A program made the position numbers and the translations under genes. A model generated the notes under the pieces. It did no database searches and was not told where the DNA came from. It was given only the letters and a program-made list of their open reading frames with translations. From Scleromatobacter humisilvae (lineage in GTDB: Bacteria > Pseudomonadota > Gammaproteobacteria > Burkholderiales > Burkholderiaceae_C), in contig NZ_JAJLJH010000014.1 in assembly GCF_023231945.1 (NCBI RefSeq), forward strand, positions 1 through 64,000: a stretch of 64,000 nt of DNA, read 5' to 3'. Numbering within the stretch: position 1 is the stretch's first letter; every line of letters starts with the position of its first letter. Shown in pieces: positions 1-7,889 of this stretch.

Positions 1-3
1 GCT

Positions 4-78
4 GTTCATCCGGGCTCCGGTTCTTGGCAGATTGGGTGTTTGGCGACTTCCAGTCTCTCAAACCCAACCCGGATGAAC
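4..78. repeat. Large inverted repeat at window start
   Basis: The arms GTTCATCCGGG (4-14) and CCCGGATGAAC (68-78) are perfect 11-base complements. A second inner pair, a TTGGG-rich stretch and CAAACCCAA, lies between them, so the whole segment can fold into a long imperfect hairpin. It sits about 200 bases upstream of the diguanylate cyclase start and has no T tract typical of a terminator. Its role is unknown. Confidence 0.5.
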
Positions 79-278
79 ACCGGATACAACCTATTGAAGC
101 ATCACAACTAGGCCAGCAGCTCTCGCCGACAGGCGAGGCAGTAAGCGATTACTACAAGACGATCGTGCGGCGCGCTGTCGTCGCGCGGCCACGGGCGTTT
201 CCGAGCAGAGGCAAGCGCAGGCGCATCCCGTATGCTCGCGCCGGGCCTTCTCTGCACCCGGGAGTGGCTTCCGCTCCC

Positions 279-1373
279 ATGAACCCCAAGCAGCAACAGC
301 TCCAGGCACAACGCATCAAGACGACCACCATGACGGTGGTGAGCTCGTTGCTGCAGTCCTTGCTGATCGGGCTATTCGCGTGGACGGGCTCCACGACCTG
401 GCAGGTCGCGCTCGGCTTCTTCGTGCTGAGCGGCGGCAGCACCAGCTTGTTCCTGCTCGCGGTGCATCGCGGCTGGAACCTGCGCTTCCAGGATCGGTGG
501 CTGCTGTGGGCGCAGCTGATGGCCAACTACGTCATCCAGCTGATCTTCATCGTCGCCGCGCCGAAGCTATGGATGATCTTCCTGGCCTCCAGCCTGGTCT
601 CGTTCAACTACGCGATGCTGGGCTTCACGTCGCGCCAGTTCCACTGGACGTGGCTGGGCTTCGGCGCCAGCACGGCGCTCGCGCTGTGGATCGGCCGCGA
701 CCGCTTCGGGTATCCGGAGCTGAACAACGTCAACGTCGTGCTGCTGTGGCTGTTCTTCTTCCTGGCCGTGCGCCGGCTGGCGCTGATCGGCATGCAGTTC
801 AGCACGCTGCGGGCCGAGCTGTCGCAGCGCAACAAGCAACTGACGCTGTCGCTCGCGCGCATCCAGGAACTCGCGAGCCATGACGACCTGACCGGCGCGT
901 TCAACCGGCGCCACTTCATGGAGCTGCTGCTGGACGAGCGCGAACGCTCGCACCGCACGCGGCAGCCCTATTCCGTCGCGCTGTTCGACCTCGACCACTT
1001 CAAGACGATCAACGACCGCTTCGGCCACGGCGGGGGCGACGCCGTGCTGCGCGACTTCTGCACGCTGGTGCAGGCCCACATGCGCGTGACCGACCGCTTC
1101 GCGCGCTGGGGCGGCGAGGAGTTCGTGCTGCTGATGCCGGTGACGACGCCCGTCGAGAGCGCGTCGCTGGCCGTCGAGCGCATCCGCAGCGCGGTGGCCT
1201 CGCACGACTGGAGCTGCACGTCCGGGCTGCCGTCCGACCTGCGCGTGACCGTGTCGGCCGGCGTGGCCACGTGCGTCCCCGGCGAGTCGGTGGAGGCGCT
1301 GGTGGCGCGCGCCGACGCGGCGCTTTATCAGGCCAAGGACGCCGGCCGCAATTGCTTCGTCATGGCGTCGTGA
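279..1373 (+). CDS. Membrane-bound diguanylate cyclase (GGDEF)
   Basis: Predicted 364-residue inner-membrane enzyme that makes cyclic di-GMP from two GTP. The N-terminal ~190 residues form about six hydrophobic helices with no recognisable sensory family signature. The C-terminal GGDEF domain starts at DLTGAFNRRHF and carries an intact GGEEF catalytic loop at residues 278-282. An RxxD product-inhibition site (RVTD, 269-272) lies exactly five residues before it, so feedback inhibition is expected. There is no EAL or HD-GYP domain. The frame is open upstream to position 24, but that part is basic and low-complexity. The ATG at 279 just precedes the first membrane helices, so I chose it. The gene is convergent with the NRAMP gene, with 3 bases between them. 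The signal sensed is unknown. Confidence 0.92.
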   Translation: MNPKQQQLQAQRIKTTTMTVVSSLLQSLLIGLFAWTGSTTWQVALGFFVLSGGSTSLFLLAVHRGWNLRFQDRWLLWAQLMANYVIQLIFIVAAPKLWMIFLASSLVSFNYAMLGFTSRQFHWTWLGFGASTALALWIGRDRFGYPELNNVNVVLLWLFFFLAVRRLALIGMQFSTLRAELSQRNKQLTLSLARIQELASHDDLTGAFNRRHFMELLLDERERSHRTRQPYSVALFDLDHFKTINDRFGHGGGDAVLRDFCTLVQAHMRVTDRFARWGGEEFVLLMPVTTPVESASLAVERIRSAVASHDWSCTSGLPSDLRVTVSAGVATCVPGESVEALVARADAALYQAKDAGRNCFVMAS

Positions 1374-1376
1374 CCC

Positions 1377-2681
1377 TCAGCTGCCGCCGAAGCTGGTGAT
1401 GAACAGGCCGGCGACGGCCACGCCCATCACCGCCGTCGCGGCCCAGCCGAAGAAGCGGTGGCGCGGGCTGATCGTGAAGATGCCCATCAGCCGCTTCGAC
1501 TGGCCGATCCACATCATCACGACCATGATGGGCACCGAGATCACGCCGTTGACGATCGCGCTCCACACCAGCGCCTTGATCGGATCGACCTCGACGGTGC
1601 TCATCAGGGTGCCGATGACCGTCGCCGCGATGATGATCACGTAGAAGCCGCGCGCCTCGTGGAAGCCGCGCGACAGCCCGGCCTTCCAGCCGAAGGCCTC
1701 GCTGACCGCATAGGCCGCCGAGCCGGCCAGCACCGGCACCGCGAGCAGCCCGGTGCCGATGATGCCGAGAGCGAAGATCGCGAACGCGAACTCGCCGGCC
1801 ACCGGCCGCAGCGCCTCGGCCGCCTGGGACGAGGTCTGGATGTTCGTGACGCCGTGCATGTTGAGCGTGACGGCCGTCGCGATCACGATGCACAGCGCGA
1901 TCACGTTGGAGAAGATCATGCCGAACGACGTGTCCTGCTTGATGCGCGACAAGTGCTCCGCCGCGTATTCGAGGTTGTCGCGCAGCTTCGCGGCCTCGGG
2001 CCGGCGCGCGTTGTCCTCGACCTCCTGCGACGCCTGCCAGAAGAACAGGTACGGGCTGATGGTCGTGCCCAGCACCGCGACCACCATGGCCGCGTAGTCG
2101 TTCATCGACGTGCCCGGCGGGATGAAGCGCCACGGCGTGAGGCCTTCGAGCGCCACCTGGCGCCACGGCACCGACACCGACAGGATCACCGCGACGTAGG
2201 CGAACAGCCCCAACGTCAGCCACTTGAGCACGCGCACCGTGCGCTCGTACGAGAACGTCACCTGGCAGACGATGGACAGCACGCCGAAGCCGACCACGTA
2301 GAGCGCCTGGTGGCCGCCCGCGAGCAGGCGCACGCCCTCGCCCATCGCGCCGATGTCGGCGGCGATGTTGATGGTGTTGGCCACGACGAGCAGGCTCACG
2401 AGCAGGAACGTGAGCCAGCGCGGGCACATCTTGGCGATGTTGGCGCCCAGCCCCTCGCCGGTGACCCAGCCGATGCGCGCCGACAGCATCTGGATGCCGA
2501 TCATCAGCGGCGTCGTCAGCAGCAGCGTCCAGACGAGGCCGAAGCGGAACTGCGAGCCGATCTGCGAGTAGGTGGCGATGCCGCTCGGATCGTCGTCCGC
2601 GGCGCCGGTGATGAGGCCGGGCCCCAGCCGCCTGGCAAGGACGTTGATCTGGTCGTTGACGTTGTTGAACTTGCCGTTCAT
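1377..2681 (-). CDS. NRAMP-family divalent metal transporter
   Basis: 434-residue polytopic inner-membrane protein of the NRAMP/SLC11 family, which couples divalent metal uptake to protons. The first helix carries the metal-site motif as DPSG (residues 31-34, within DDDPSGIATYSQ) instead of the classical DPGN. The MPH motif of classical Mn/Fe transporters is not visible in the sixth helix, which reads GTTISPYLFFWQASQE. This is the divergent branch often annotated simply as 'Nramp family divalent metal transporter'. Its metal (Mn, Fe or Mg) cannot be assigned from sequence. The gene follows the OprB-like porin gene on the same strand with one base between them, so they are almost certainly co-transcribed and may form an outer/inner membrane uptake pair. 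Confidence 0.88.
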   Translation of the reverse strand: MNGKFNNVNDQINVLARRLGPGLITGAADDDPSGIATYSQIGSQFRFGLVWTLLLTTPLMIGIQMLSARIGWVTGEGLGANIAKMCPRWLTFLLVSLLVVANTINIAADIGAMGEGVRLLAGGHQALYVVGFGVLSIVCQVTFSYERTVRVLKWLTLGLFAYVAVILSVSVPWRQVALEGLTPWRFIPPGTSMNDYAAMVVAVLGTTISPYLFFWQASQEVEDNARRPEAAKLRDNLEYAAEHLSRIKQDTSFGMIFSNVIALCIVIATAVTLNMHGVTNIQTSSQAAEALRPVAGEFAFAIFALGIIGTGLLAVPVLAGSAAYAVSEAFGWKAGLSRGFHEARGFYVIIIAATVIGTLMSTVEVDPIKALVWSAIVNGVISVPIMVVMMWIGQSKRLMGIFTISPRHRFFGWAATAVMGVAVAGLFITSFGGS

Positions 2682-2682
2682 C

Positions 2683-3987
2683 TCACACCTCCCAGTGCAG
2701 TCGCAGCGCGTAGAACGACGCCGGGCCGCGGTCCTTGTTGTAGCCGGGATTGGCGACGCGCTGGACGTCGGCGGTCAGCGTGAAGCCGGCGCCGAGCTCG
2801 GCGCTGTAGTAGGCCTCGGCCATGCGCTCGTGGCCGTAGCGCAGCGTGCCGTCGCCGAGGAAGGAGGTCAGCCCGCCGCGTTCGAGGTAGACGCGATGTA
2901 CCGTGGAGATCGCGTCCTCGCCGACGGCGAGTCCGACCACGTCCTTGTCGCGCGACCAGCGTGCGCCCTTGAGCGACAGGCCCGCCGTGACCGACGCGTC
3001 GGACTCGGTGAACGCGTAGGTCTCGGTCTTGCCGTCGGCCTTCATCGCGCGCACGAACAGGACCAGGTCGCTCGCGACCTGCTGTTCGGCATCGATGCCG
3101 ATGCCCGTCTTGACGTGGTCGCCGGCGCGCACCGCGTTCAGGCTCGGGGCCTCGCCGATCGGCGCCGCGGCCAGCGCGTCCTCGTAGGTGGACATGCGCG
3201 CGCGGCTGCGGAACGCGAGCACGCGCACCGCGCCCGCGTACGCGCCCAGCGCGTGCGTGTGCACGAGCTCGATCTGGTCGCCGTAGTGGCGCAGCAGGTC
3301 GTTGTCCAGCGGCAGGCCGTTGGGCAGCTTCGGTTCGGCGAAGCGACCGGCGCGCAGCGTCCACGGGCCGTCGTCGTAGTCGAGCGCGAGGCCGTTGGTG
3401 TAGCCGCGCGCGTCGGCCGGGTAGTCGTAGGCGCCGTAGGTCATCAGCGCCCAGTTCATGAACTGGGTGCGCGGGTCGTGTGCATGGCTGCTCGCGTCGA
3501 ACAGGTCCAGCACCGAGACGTTGCCCGCCGTCACGACGAGGCGGCGCGACTGGTAGGTCGACTTCAGCTGGTTGGCGTCGCTGTCGACCGCGACGTCGTC
3601 GCCGCCGAGCTCGAACGTGTGGCGCACGAACAGCCGCGCGCGATAGAGCTTCAGGTTCGCGCCCGAGGTCTTGGCAAGCTCGCCGTTCGGAAACGCGGCC
3701 AGGCCGCCGAGGCCCGACAACGGCACGCCCTGCACGGCCTCGGGGTCGACGTAGACCTCGGTGTCGTTGCCGAGACGCGCACCCAGCGACGCGGTGGCCG
3801 TGAGCGAATAGCTGGCGCCGCGCTCGCCGCGCAGGCTGTGCGGCCCTTCGTAGGGCGAGTGGAACGCCGGCTGGACCTGGCGAATGTAGGTGGACTGAAA
3901 ATGCGCGTTCCAGGATTCCTGGTCCTGCGCGAGCGCGGGCGCGGGCAGCAGCAGGGCCGCCAGCAGGAGCGTGTAGAAGAATTGCAT
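2683..3987 (-). CDS. OprB-family outer-membrane porin
   Basis: 434-residue predicted outer-membrane beta-barrel. It starts with a signal peptide (hydrophobic core, cleavage after ALA at residue 20). The mature start has the pattern WNAHFQSTYI followed by QPAFHSPYEG, typical of OprB/carbohydrate-selective porins, and the chain ends in an aromatic-rich strand (LHWEV). OprB-like proteins encoded beside NRAMP-type transporters are common in Burkholderiales, so the substrate here may be a metal chelate rather than sugar; that is inference. It is the first gene of a two-gene minus-strand unit with the NRAMP gene. A GGAGGAG ribosome site lies just upstream of the ATG, and a strong hairpin lies about 110 bases further upstream. 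Confidence 0.85.
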   Translation of the reverse strand: MQFFYTLLLAALLLPAPALAQDQESWNAHFQSTYIRQVQPAFHSPYEGPHSLRGERGASYSLTATASLGARLGNDTEVYVDPEAVQGVPLSGLGGLAAFPNGELAKTSGANLKLYRARLFVRHTFELGGDDVAVDSDANQLKSTYQSRRLVVTAGNVSVLDLFDASSHAHDPRTQFMNWALMTYGAYDYPADARGYTNGLALDYDDGPWTLRAGRFAEPKLPNGLPLDNDLLRHYGDQIELVHTHALGAYAGAVRVLAFRSRARMSTYEDALAAAPIGEAPSLNAVRAGDHVKTGIGIDAEQQVASDLVLFVRAMKADGKTETYAFTESDASVTAGLSLKGARWSRDKDVVGLAVGEDAISTVHRVYLERGGLTSFLGDGTLRYGHERMAEAYYSAELGAGFTLTADVQRVANPGYNKDRGPASFYALRLHWEV

Positions 3988-4357
3988 GCGGAACTCCTCC
4001 GGGCGTCGTCGCGACGCGTGCGGATGGACGCTCGAGGCGTCGGTTCGGGAGATCCGGAAAGAAGCGCTGCGGGCCGGAAGGCCCCGATAACGTGCTTGCT
4101 TGCCGGGCGTGAGACAGGTGAGGTGCCTTCTCCGCCCGCTGTGGCAAGCCGTGGTGTCAGGCTCGCGCTCTGGACGACGAAGGCACGAGACTAGGATGCG
4201 AGTCCATGGCCTTGTGCGGGTCGTTGAAGAAGCGCGGATTATCGGCAGCGTCGCGACATGGGGTCAAGCGACTTTGTCCCCACGAAGCACGATGGCCGCC
4301 GGCCGACGGCTTGACCTCGGACTCGCGTCAGGCGCCGTTCAGGCCGGCGCGCTCGAT
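3988..4357 (-). promoter_or_regulatory. Porin/NRAMP leader with strong hairpin
   Basis: This 370-base gap between hemP and the porin gene contains a near-perfect hairpin at 4098-4149. The arms GCTTGC plus CGGGCG (4098-4109) pair with CGCCCG (4133-4138) and GCAAGC (4144-4149), with CTGTG bulged out, and an inner GAGA/TCTC pair continues the stem. Read from the minus strand it would sit in the 5' leader of the porin/NRAMP mRNA. I could not match it to the yybP-ykoY (Mn), NiCo or M-box riboswitch consensus. No gene is visible in the rest of the gap. Confidence 0.45.
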
Positions 4358-4570
4358 TCACTTCGTCAGGATCAACTTGCCGAGCGACGTGCGGCGCAGG
4401 CGGTAGATCGCGTCGCCGTGCTGGATCTCGATCTCGCCCAGGCCGGCGAACAGCTGTTCGCTGGTGAGCTGGCGGCGCGCGACTTCGCGGCGCACCGGCG
4501 CCTCGGCCAGCGGCGCGAGGACGGGCGGGACGGCGGCGGCCGCAGGCGTCGGGTCGAGATGGGTCGGCAT
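4358..4570 (-). CDS. hemP: Hemin uptake protein HemP
   Basis: 70-residue small protein of the HemP family, an activator of haem receptor expression in Burkholderia relatives. The diagnostic C-terminal half runs from LTSEQLFAGLGEIEIQHGD to YRLRRTSLGKLILTK, matching the family's usual end in KLILTK. The N-terminal half is an Ala/Pro-rich linker. A GGAGAG ribosome site precedes the ATG and a Fur box lies 54 bases upstream. No haem receptor or haem ABC transporter is encoded beside it in this window, so it acts as an orphan here. Confidence 0.93.
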   Translation of the reverse strand: MPTHLDPTPAAAAVPPVLAPLAEAPVRREVARRQLTSEQLFAGLGEIEIQHGDAIYRLRRTSLGKLILTK

Positions 4571-4623
4571 GTCGGGTCTCTCCTCTTCGAGGGTGGCTGG
4601 CGGTAGATCGTTGCCTCCACTTT

Positions 4624-4642
4624 AATGCGAATGATTCCCATT
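4624..4642. promoter_or_regulatory. Fur box
   Basis: AATGCGAATGATTCCCATT is a 19-base near-palindrome (halves AATGCGAAT and AATGGGAAT on opposite strands) matching the Fur consensus of alternating AAT/ATT blocks. It lies between divergent hemP (minus) and the AsmA-like gene (plus, 44 bases downstream), so iron repression of hemP is very likely and of the AsmA-like gene possible. Confidence 0.85.
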
Positions 4643-4685
4643 AGCAAGCAGACGATCGACGGCACGCTGCGTGCTCTGCCGCGGA

Positions 4686-6524
4686 ATGAGACTCGTGCCC
4701 GGATCGACGCCCACGCCCGCCCGCCCGCCGCGCCGCTTTCGAGCGCTGCGCATCGCGCTCGTCGTGCTGCTCGCGCTGGTCGCGCTGTGCTGGGCGTTCG
4801 ACTGGAACTGGTGCCGGCCGTTGATCCGGCACTTCGTGATGTCGCGCTCGGGGCGCAGCTTCGAGTTCGACGACATGAAGGTGCACTTCCGCGACGGCCT
4901 CGACCCGACGATCGAGTTCCGCGGCCTGACGATCCAGAACGCGCCGTGGGCCGCGTCCAAGGCGCCGTTCATCCATGCCGGACATCTCGCGGCGACGATC
5001 TCGTGGCGCAGCATCGGCTCCGACCTGGTCATCATTCCGTTGATCCAGCTCGACGACGCCCAGGTCGACATGGAACGCCTGGCCGACGGCCTGCGCAACT
5101 GGCGCATCACGCGGCCCGACGACCGCGGGCCGCCGCGCGTGCGCGTGCTGGCGCTGGACGCGCGCAACAGCCGCCTGCACACGATCCATCGCGGCCTGGA
5201 TCTCGAGCTCGATGCCGGCATCGCGCCACTGCCCGCCTCCGAGCCGTTCGAAGGACACGCGGACCTGCCGCTGACCAAGTCGCTGTCGTTCAAGGGCCGC
5301 TTCCGCGACGACGAGTTCGAAGGCTCGGCCCACGTCAGCGATGTTCTGGCCTTCGGTGCGACCTCGCGAACGTTCACGTTCAAGGCCCAGGCCACCTCCG
5401 GCGCGCTGCTGCTGGCCGCCTCCGGCCTCAGCAACGACGTGCATGCGCTGGGCGACTTCGACTGCGACATCAGGGTCACGGCGATGGGCACCGGCCCCAC
5501 GAAGCCCTTGCCCGAGGCGCTGGCGCGCTGGCGCCCGCTGGCCGCGCGAGGGCACCTCGAGAAGAGCGGCGATCGCTGGACGGGCTCGGACGTTCGCATC
5601 CGCGCGGGGCGACACACGACCGCGATCGCCGACGGCACCTTCGTCGGCAACTTCAAGAACGAGGCGCCGCGCCGCACGCTGAAGGCGACGCTGCGCGACG
5701 CCGTCTTCGATCTCGACGACCTCGCCGCCGCACGCGCCAAGCCGTCTTCCGACGACCACCTGCTGTCGACGCAGCCGCTGCCGCTGGAGCGGCTGCGCGA
5801 CATCGACGCCGACATCGACTTGCGCCCGGTCCGCATCACCGGCACGGCAGGCGGCCTGGTGCAGGGCGTGCGCACGCGTGCGACGCTCGCCAATGGCGTG
5901 CTGAAGCTGCAGGCACTCGATGCGACCGTCGCCGACGGCCACGTCGTCGGCGCGCTGCAGGTCGACGCTTCGCATTCGCCCGCCGATCTCTCGCTCGACA
6001 TGAACGCGCGTGGGCTGCACGTCGAGCAGTTGTCGACGACGCTCGCCGCCAACGGCGCGCTGGCGGGCGCGATCGACGGACACGCGGTCCTGAAATCGCG
6101 CGGCGACTCGACTCGCGCGCTCGTCGCCGCGGCCAACGGCAACGTCACGCTCTCGCTGGCCGACGGTGCGACCGTGTCCAGGCGCGTCGACGCCAAGCTG
6201 GGCCTGAACGGCGGCGAGTGGCTGCGCACGCTGTTCGACAAGTCGGCCCGCGTGCCCGTGCAATGCGCCACGGTGACGCTGGCGCTCGCGCACGGCATCG
6301 CCACGCCGCGCCGCTTCGTCTTCGAGACGCCCGACACCGCGCTGGCGGTGCGCGGCTCGCTGGACATCGTCAACGAGACCATCGACGCGACGCTCACGCC
6401 GGCGCACAAGAAGCTCGCGCTGCTGGCACTCGACAAGTCCGTCCACGCCGAGGGCGCGTGGCATGGCGTCAAGTTCGCGCTGGTGCCCGCGAGCGGCGAT
6501 CCGCCCGAGCGCTGCCCGCGCTGA
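4686..6524 (+). CDS. AsmA-family protein
   Basis: 612-residue protein with one N-terminal membrane anchor (hydrophobic stretch after an Arg-rich start, about residues 22-45) and a long periplasmic beta-rich region. The sequence just after the anchor (FDWNWCRPLIRHFVMSRSGR, then 'VHFRDGLDPTIEFRGLTIQN') is typical of the AsmA/DUF748 group, thought to build bridge-like proteins for lipid transport or outer-membrane homeostasis. The ATG at 4686 is preferred over a GTG 15 bases upstream. The gene faces the MFS gene end to end with 3 bases between stops. It shares its upstream region, including the Fur box, with hemP. Its precise substrate is unknown. Confidence 0.82.
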   Translation: MRLVPGSTPTPARPPRRFRALRIALVVLLALVALCWAFDWNWCRPLIRHFVMSRSGRSFEFDDMKVHFRDGLDPTIEFRGLTIQNAPWAASKAPFIHAGHLAATISWRSIGSDLVIIPLIQLDDAQVDMERLADGLRNWRITRPDDRGPPRVRVLALDARNSRLHTIHRGLDLELDAGIAPLPASEPFEGHADLPLTKSLSFKGRFRDDEFEGSAHVSDVLAFGATSRTFTFKAQATSGALLLAASGLSNDVHALGDFDCDIRVTAMGTGPTKPLPEALARWRPLAARGHLEKSGDRWTGSDVRIRAGRHTTAIADGTFVGNFKNEAPRRTLKATLRDAVFDLDDLAAARAKPSSDDHLLSTQPLPLERLRDIDADIDLRPVRITGTAGGLVQGVRTRATLANGVLKLQALDATVADGHVVGALQVDASHSPADLSLDMNARGLHVEQLSTTLAANGALAGAIDGHAVLKSRGDSTRALVAAANGNVTLSLADGATVSRRVDAKLGLNGGEWLRTLFDKSARVPVQCATVTLALAHGIATPRRFVFETPDTALAVRGSLDIVNETIDATLTPAHKKLALLALDKSVHAEGAWHGVKFALVPASGDPPERCPR

Positions 6525-6527
6525 TGC

Positions 6528-7799
6528 CTACGTCGCGGAAGGACGCGCGACCGCGCCCTTGCCATCGGCCCGTGCGGGCTCGCCCAGCAGAGGCACGAGC
6601 GCGACGATGGCCGCGACGAGCAGCACGAGCAGACCCAGCGCCCAGGTCAGCGTCGTGGCCTGCGCCAGCCAGCCGATGACGGGCGGCCCGAGCAGCAGGC
6701 CGGAGTAGCCGAAGCCGGACAGCAACGCGACGGCGCGCGCGGCCGACGCCTCGCCCGCCGTGCCGCCGGCGGCCGCATCCGCGCGCCGCCCGGCCGCGGC
6801 GAACGCGGTCGGCACGACCGTCGCCATGCCCAGGCCCAGCAGCACGAAGGCGATCATCGCGGTGTCGACGCGCGCCAGCAGCAGTGCGCCACCCAGCGCG
6901 AGCGCGCCGAGTGCCGTCAGCAGGCGCAAAACGCGCACCGTGCCGAAGACCTCCAGCACGCGGTCGCCGACCATGCGCATCGTCGTCATCGCGCCCGCGA
7001 AGATGGCGTAGCCGAGCGCGGCGCGCGACTCGCTGGCCGAGGCCTTGTCGTGCAGCCAGACGGCGCTCCAGTCGGCCAGCGCGCCCTCGGAGAGGAAGGC
7101 GCAGAAGCAGATCACGCCCAGGCCCAGCAGCACGCGGTCGACGCGCCGACCCTGCTGCCTGAAGCTCATCGACGGCCGCATCGGCATCGTGGCCGAACGC
7201 GCCGGCAGGCGAGCGCGCAGCAGCAGCATCCACGCCAGCAGCAGCGCGCCCGCCAGCACGACGGCGGCGCCCGCGAGATGCAGCAACGGTCGCAGGCCCG
7301 CATGCGCGGCCAGACTGCCGGCGCCGGCGCCCACCAGCCCGCCCGCGCTCCACGCGCCGTGCAACGACGACATGATGGGACGCGGCACGCGCGCCTGCAC
7401 GTCGACGGCCAGCACGTTCATCGCGACCTGCATCGTGCCGAGCGCCGCGCCGACCTCGAGCATCACGAGCACCAGCGACGGCAGGATGCCGATCAGGAAC
7501 GGCATCGGCAGCATCAGCAGCAGCGCGACGCCGGCCAGCAGCGCGAGCTGCCGCGCGCCCAGCAGCTGCGCGCCCTTGCCAGCGAGCGGGAACGACAGCA
7601 GCACGCCGCACGACATCGCGAACAGAACGCTGCCGAGCGCGCCCTCGCTCAGGCCCAGGCCGGCGCGCAGCGCGGGGATGCGCGAGACCCAGGACGCGAA
7701 GGCCGCGCCGTTGACGAAGAAGATCAGGCCGACGCCCCAGCGCGCGCGGGCGATCGTCGACGACGACGGTGAAAGCAGGGGCGCGGCGGATTCGTCCAT
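6528..7799 (-). CDS. MFS transporter, YbjJ-like
   Basis: 423-residue inner-membrane protein with about 12 predicted helices. The opening pattern (GVGLIFFVNGAAFASWVSRI, then ALRAGLGLSEGALGSVLFAM) is that of the YbjJ/FucP-like branch of the major facilitator superfamily. The middle loop is basic (LLRARLPARSATMPMRPS). No substrate can be assigned from sequence. It is divergent from a DeoR/GlpR-type regulator with a 90-base intergenic region containing regular repeats. That arrangement suggests the regulator controls this transporter and that the substrate may be a sugar, sugar alcohol or derivative. Confidence 0.85.
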   Translation of the reverse strand: MDESAAPLLSPSSSTIARARWGVGLIFFVNGAAFASWVSRIPALRAGLGLSEGALGSVLFAMSCGVLLSFPLAGKGAQLLGARQLALLAGVALLLMLPMPFLIGILPSLVLVMLEVGAALGTMQVAMNVLAVDVQARVPRPIMSSLHGAWSAGGLVGAGAGSLAAHAGLRPLLHLAGAAVVLAGALLLAWMLLLRARLPARSATMPMRPSMSFRQQGRRVDRVLLGLGVICFCAFLSEGALADWSAVWLHDKASASESRAALGYAIFAGAMTTMRMVGDRVLEVFGTVRVLRLLTALGALALGGALLLARVDTAMIAFVLLGLGMATVVPTAFAAAGRRADAAAGGTAGEASAARAVALLSGFGYSGLLLGPPVIGWLAQATTLTWALGLLVLLVAAIVALVPLLGEPARADGKGAVARPSAT

Positions 7800-7832
7800 G
7801 CTCGAATACTAGCGTCGATTTCCCCACAGTCA

Positions 7833-7860
7833 AGCACTATCGAGCACTTTCGAGCACATA
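7833..7860. promoter_or_regulatory. Tandem 10-bp operator-like repeats
   Basis: AGCACTATCG (7833-7842), AGCACTTTCG (7843-7852) and AGCACATA (7853-7860) repeat with an exact 10-base period between the divergent MFS and DeoR-type genes. DeoR/GlpR-family repressors often bind tandem short repeats, and a helical-turn period suits cooperative binding on one face of DNA. This is the most likely operator for the neighbouring regulator. Confidence 0.6.
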
Positions 7861-7889
7861 AGATTGGCAACGACGCCTACAATGCGCGC

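Noticed and set aside
4115-4210. Plus-strand resemblance to the M-box magnesium riboswitch (AGGTGAGG-like start, later GGATGCGAGTCC)
   Set aside because: The match is limited to two short blocks, the central conserved M-box core is absent, and no plus-strand transporter gene follows. The NRAMP gene is on the other strand.
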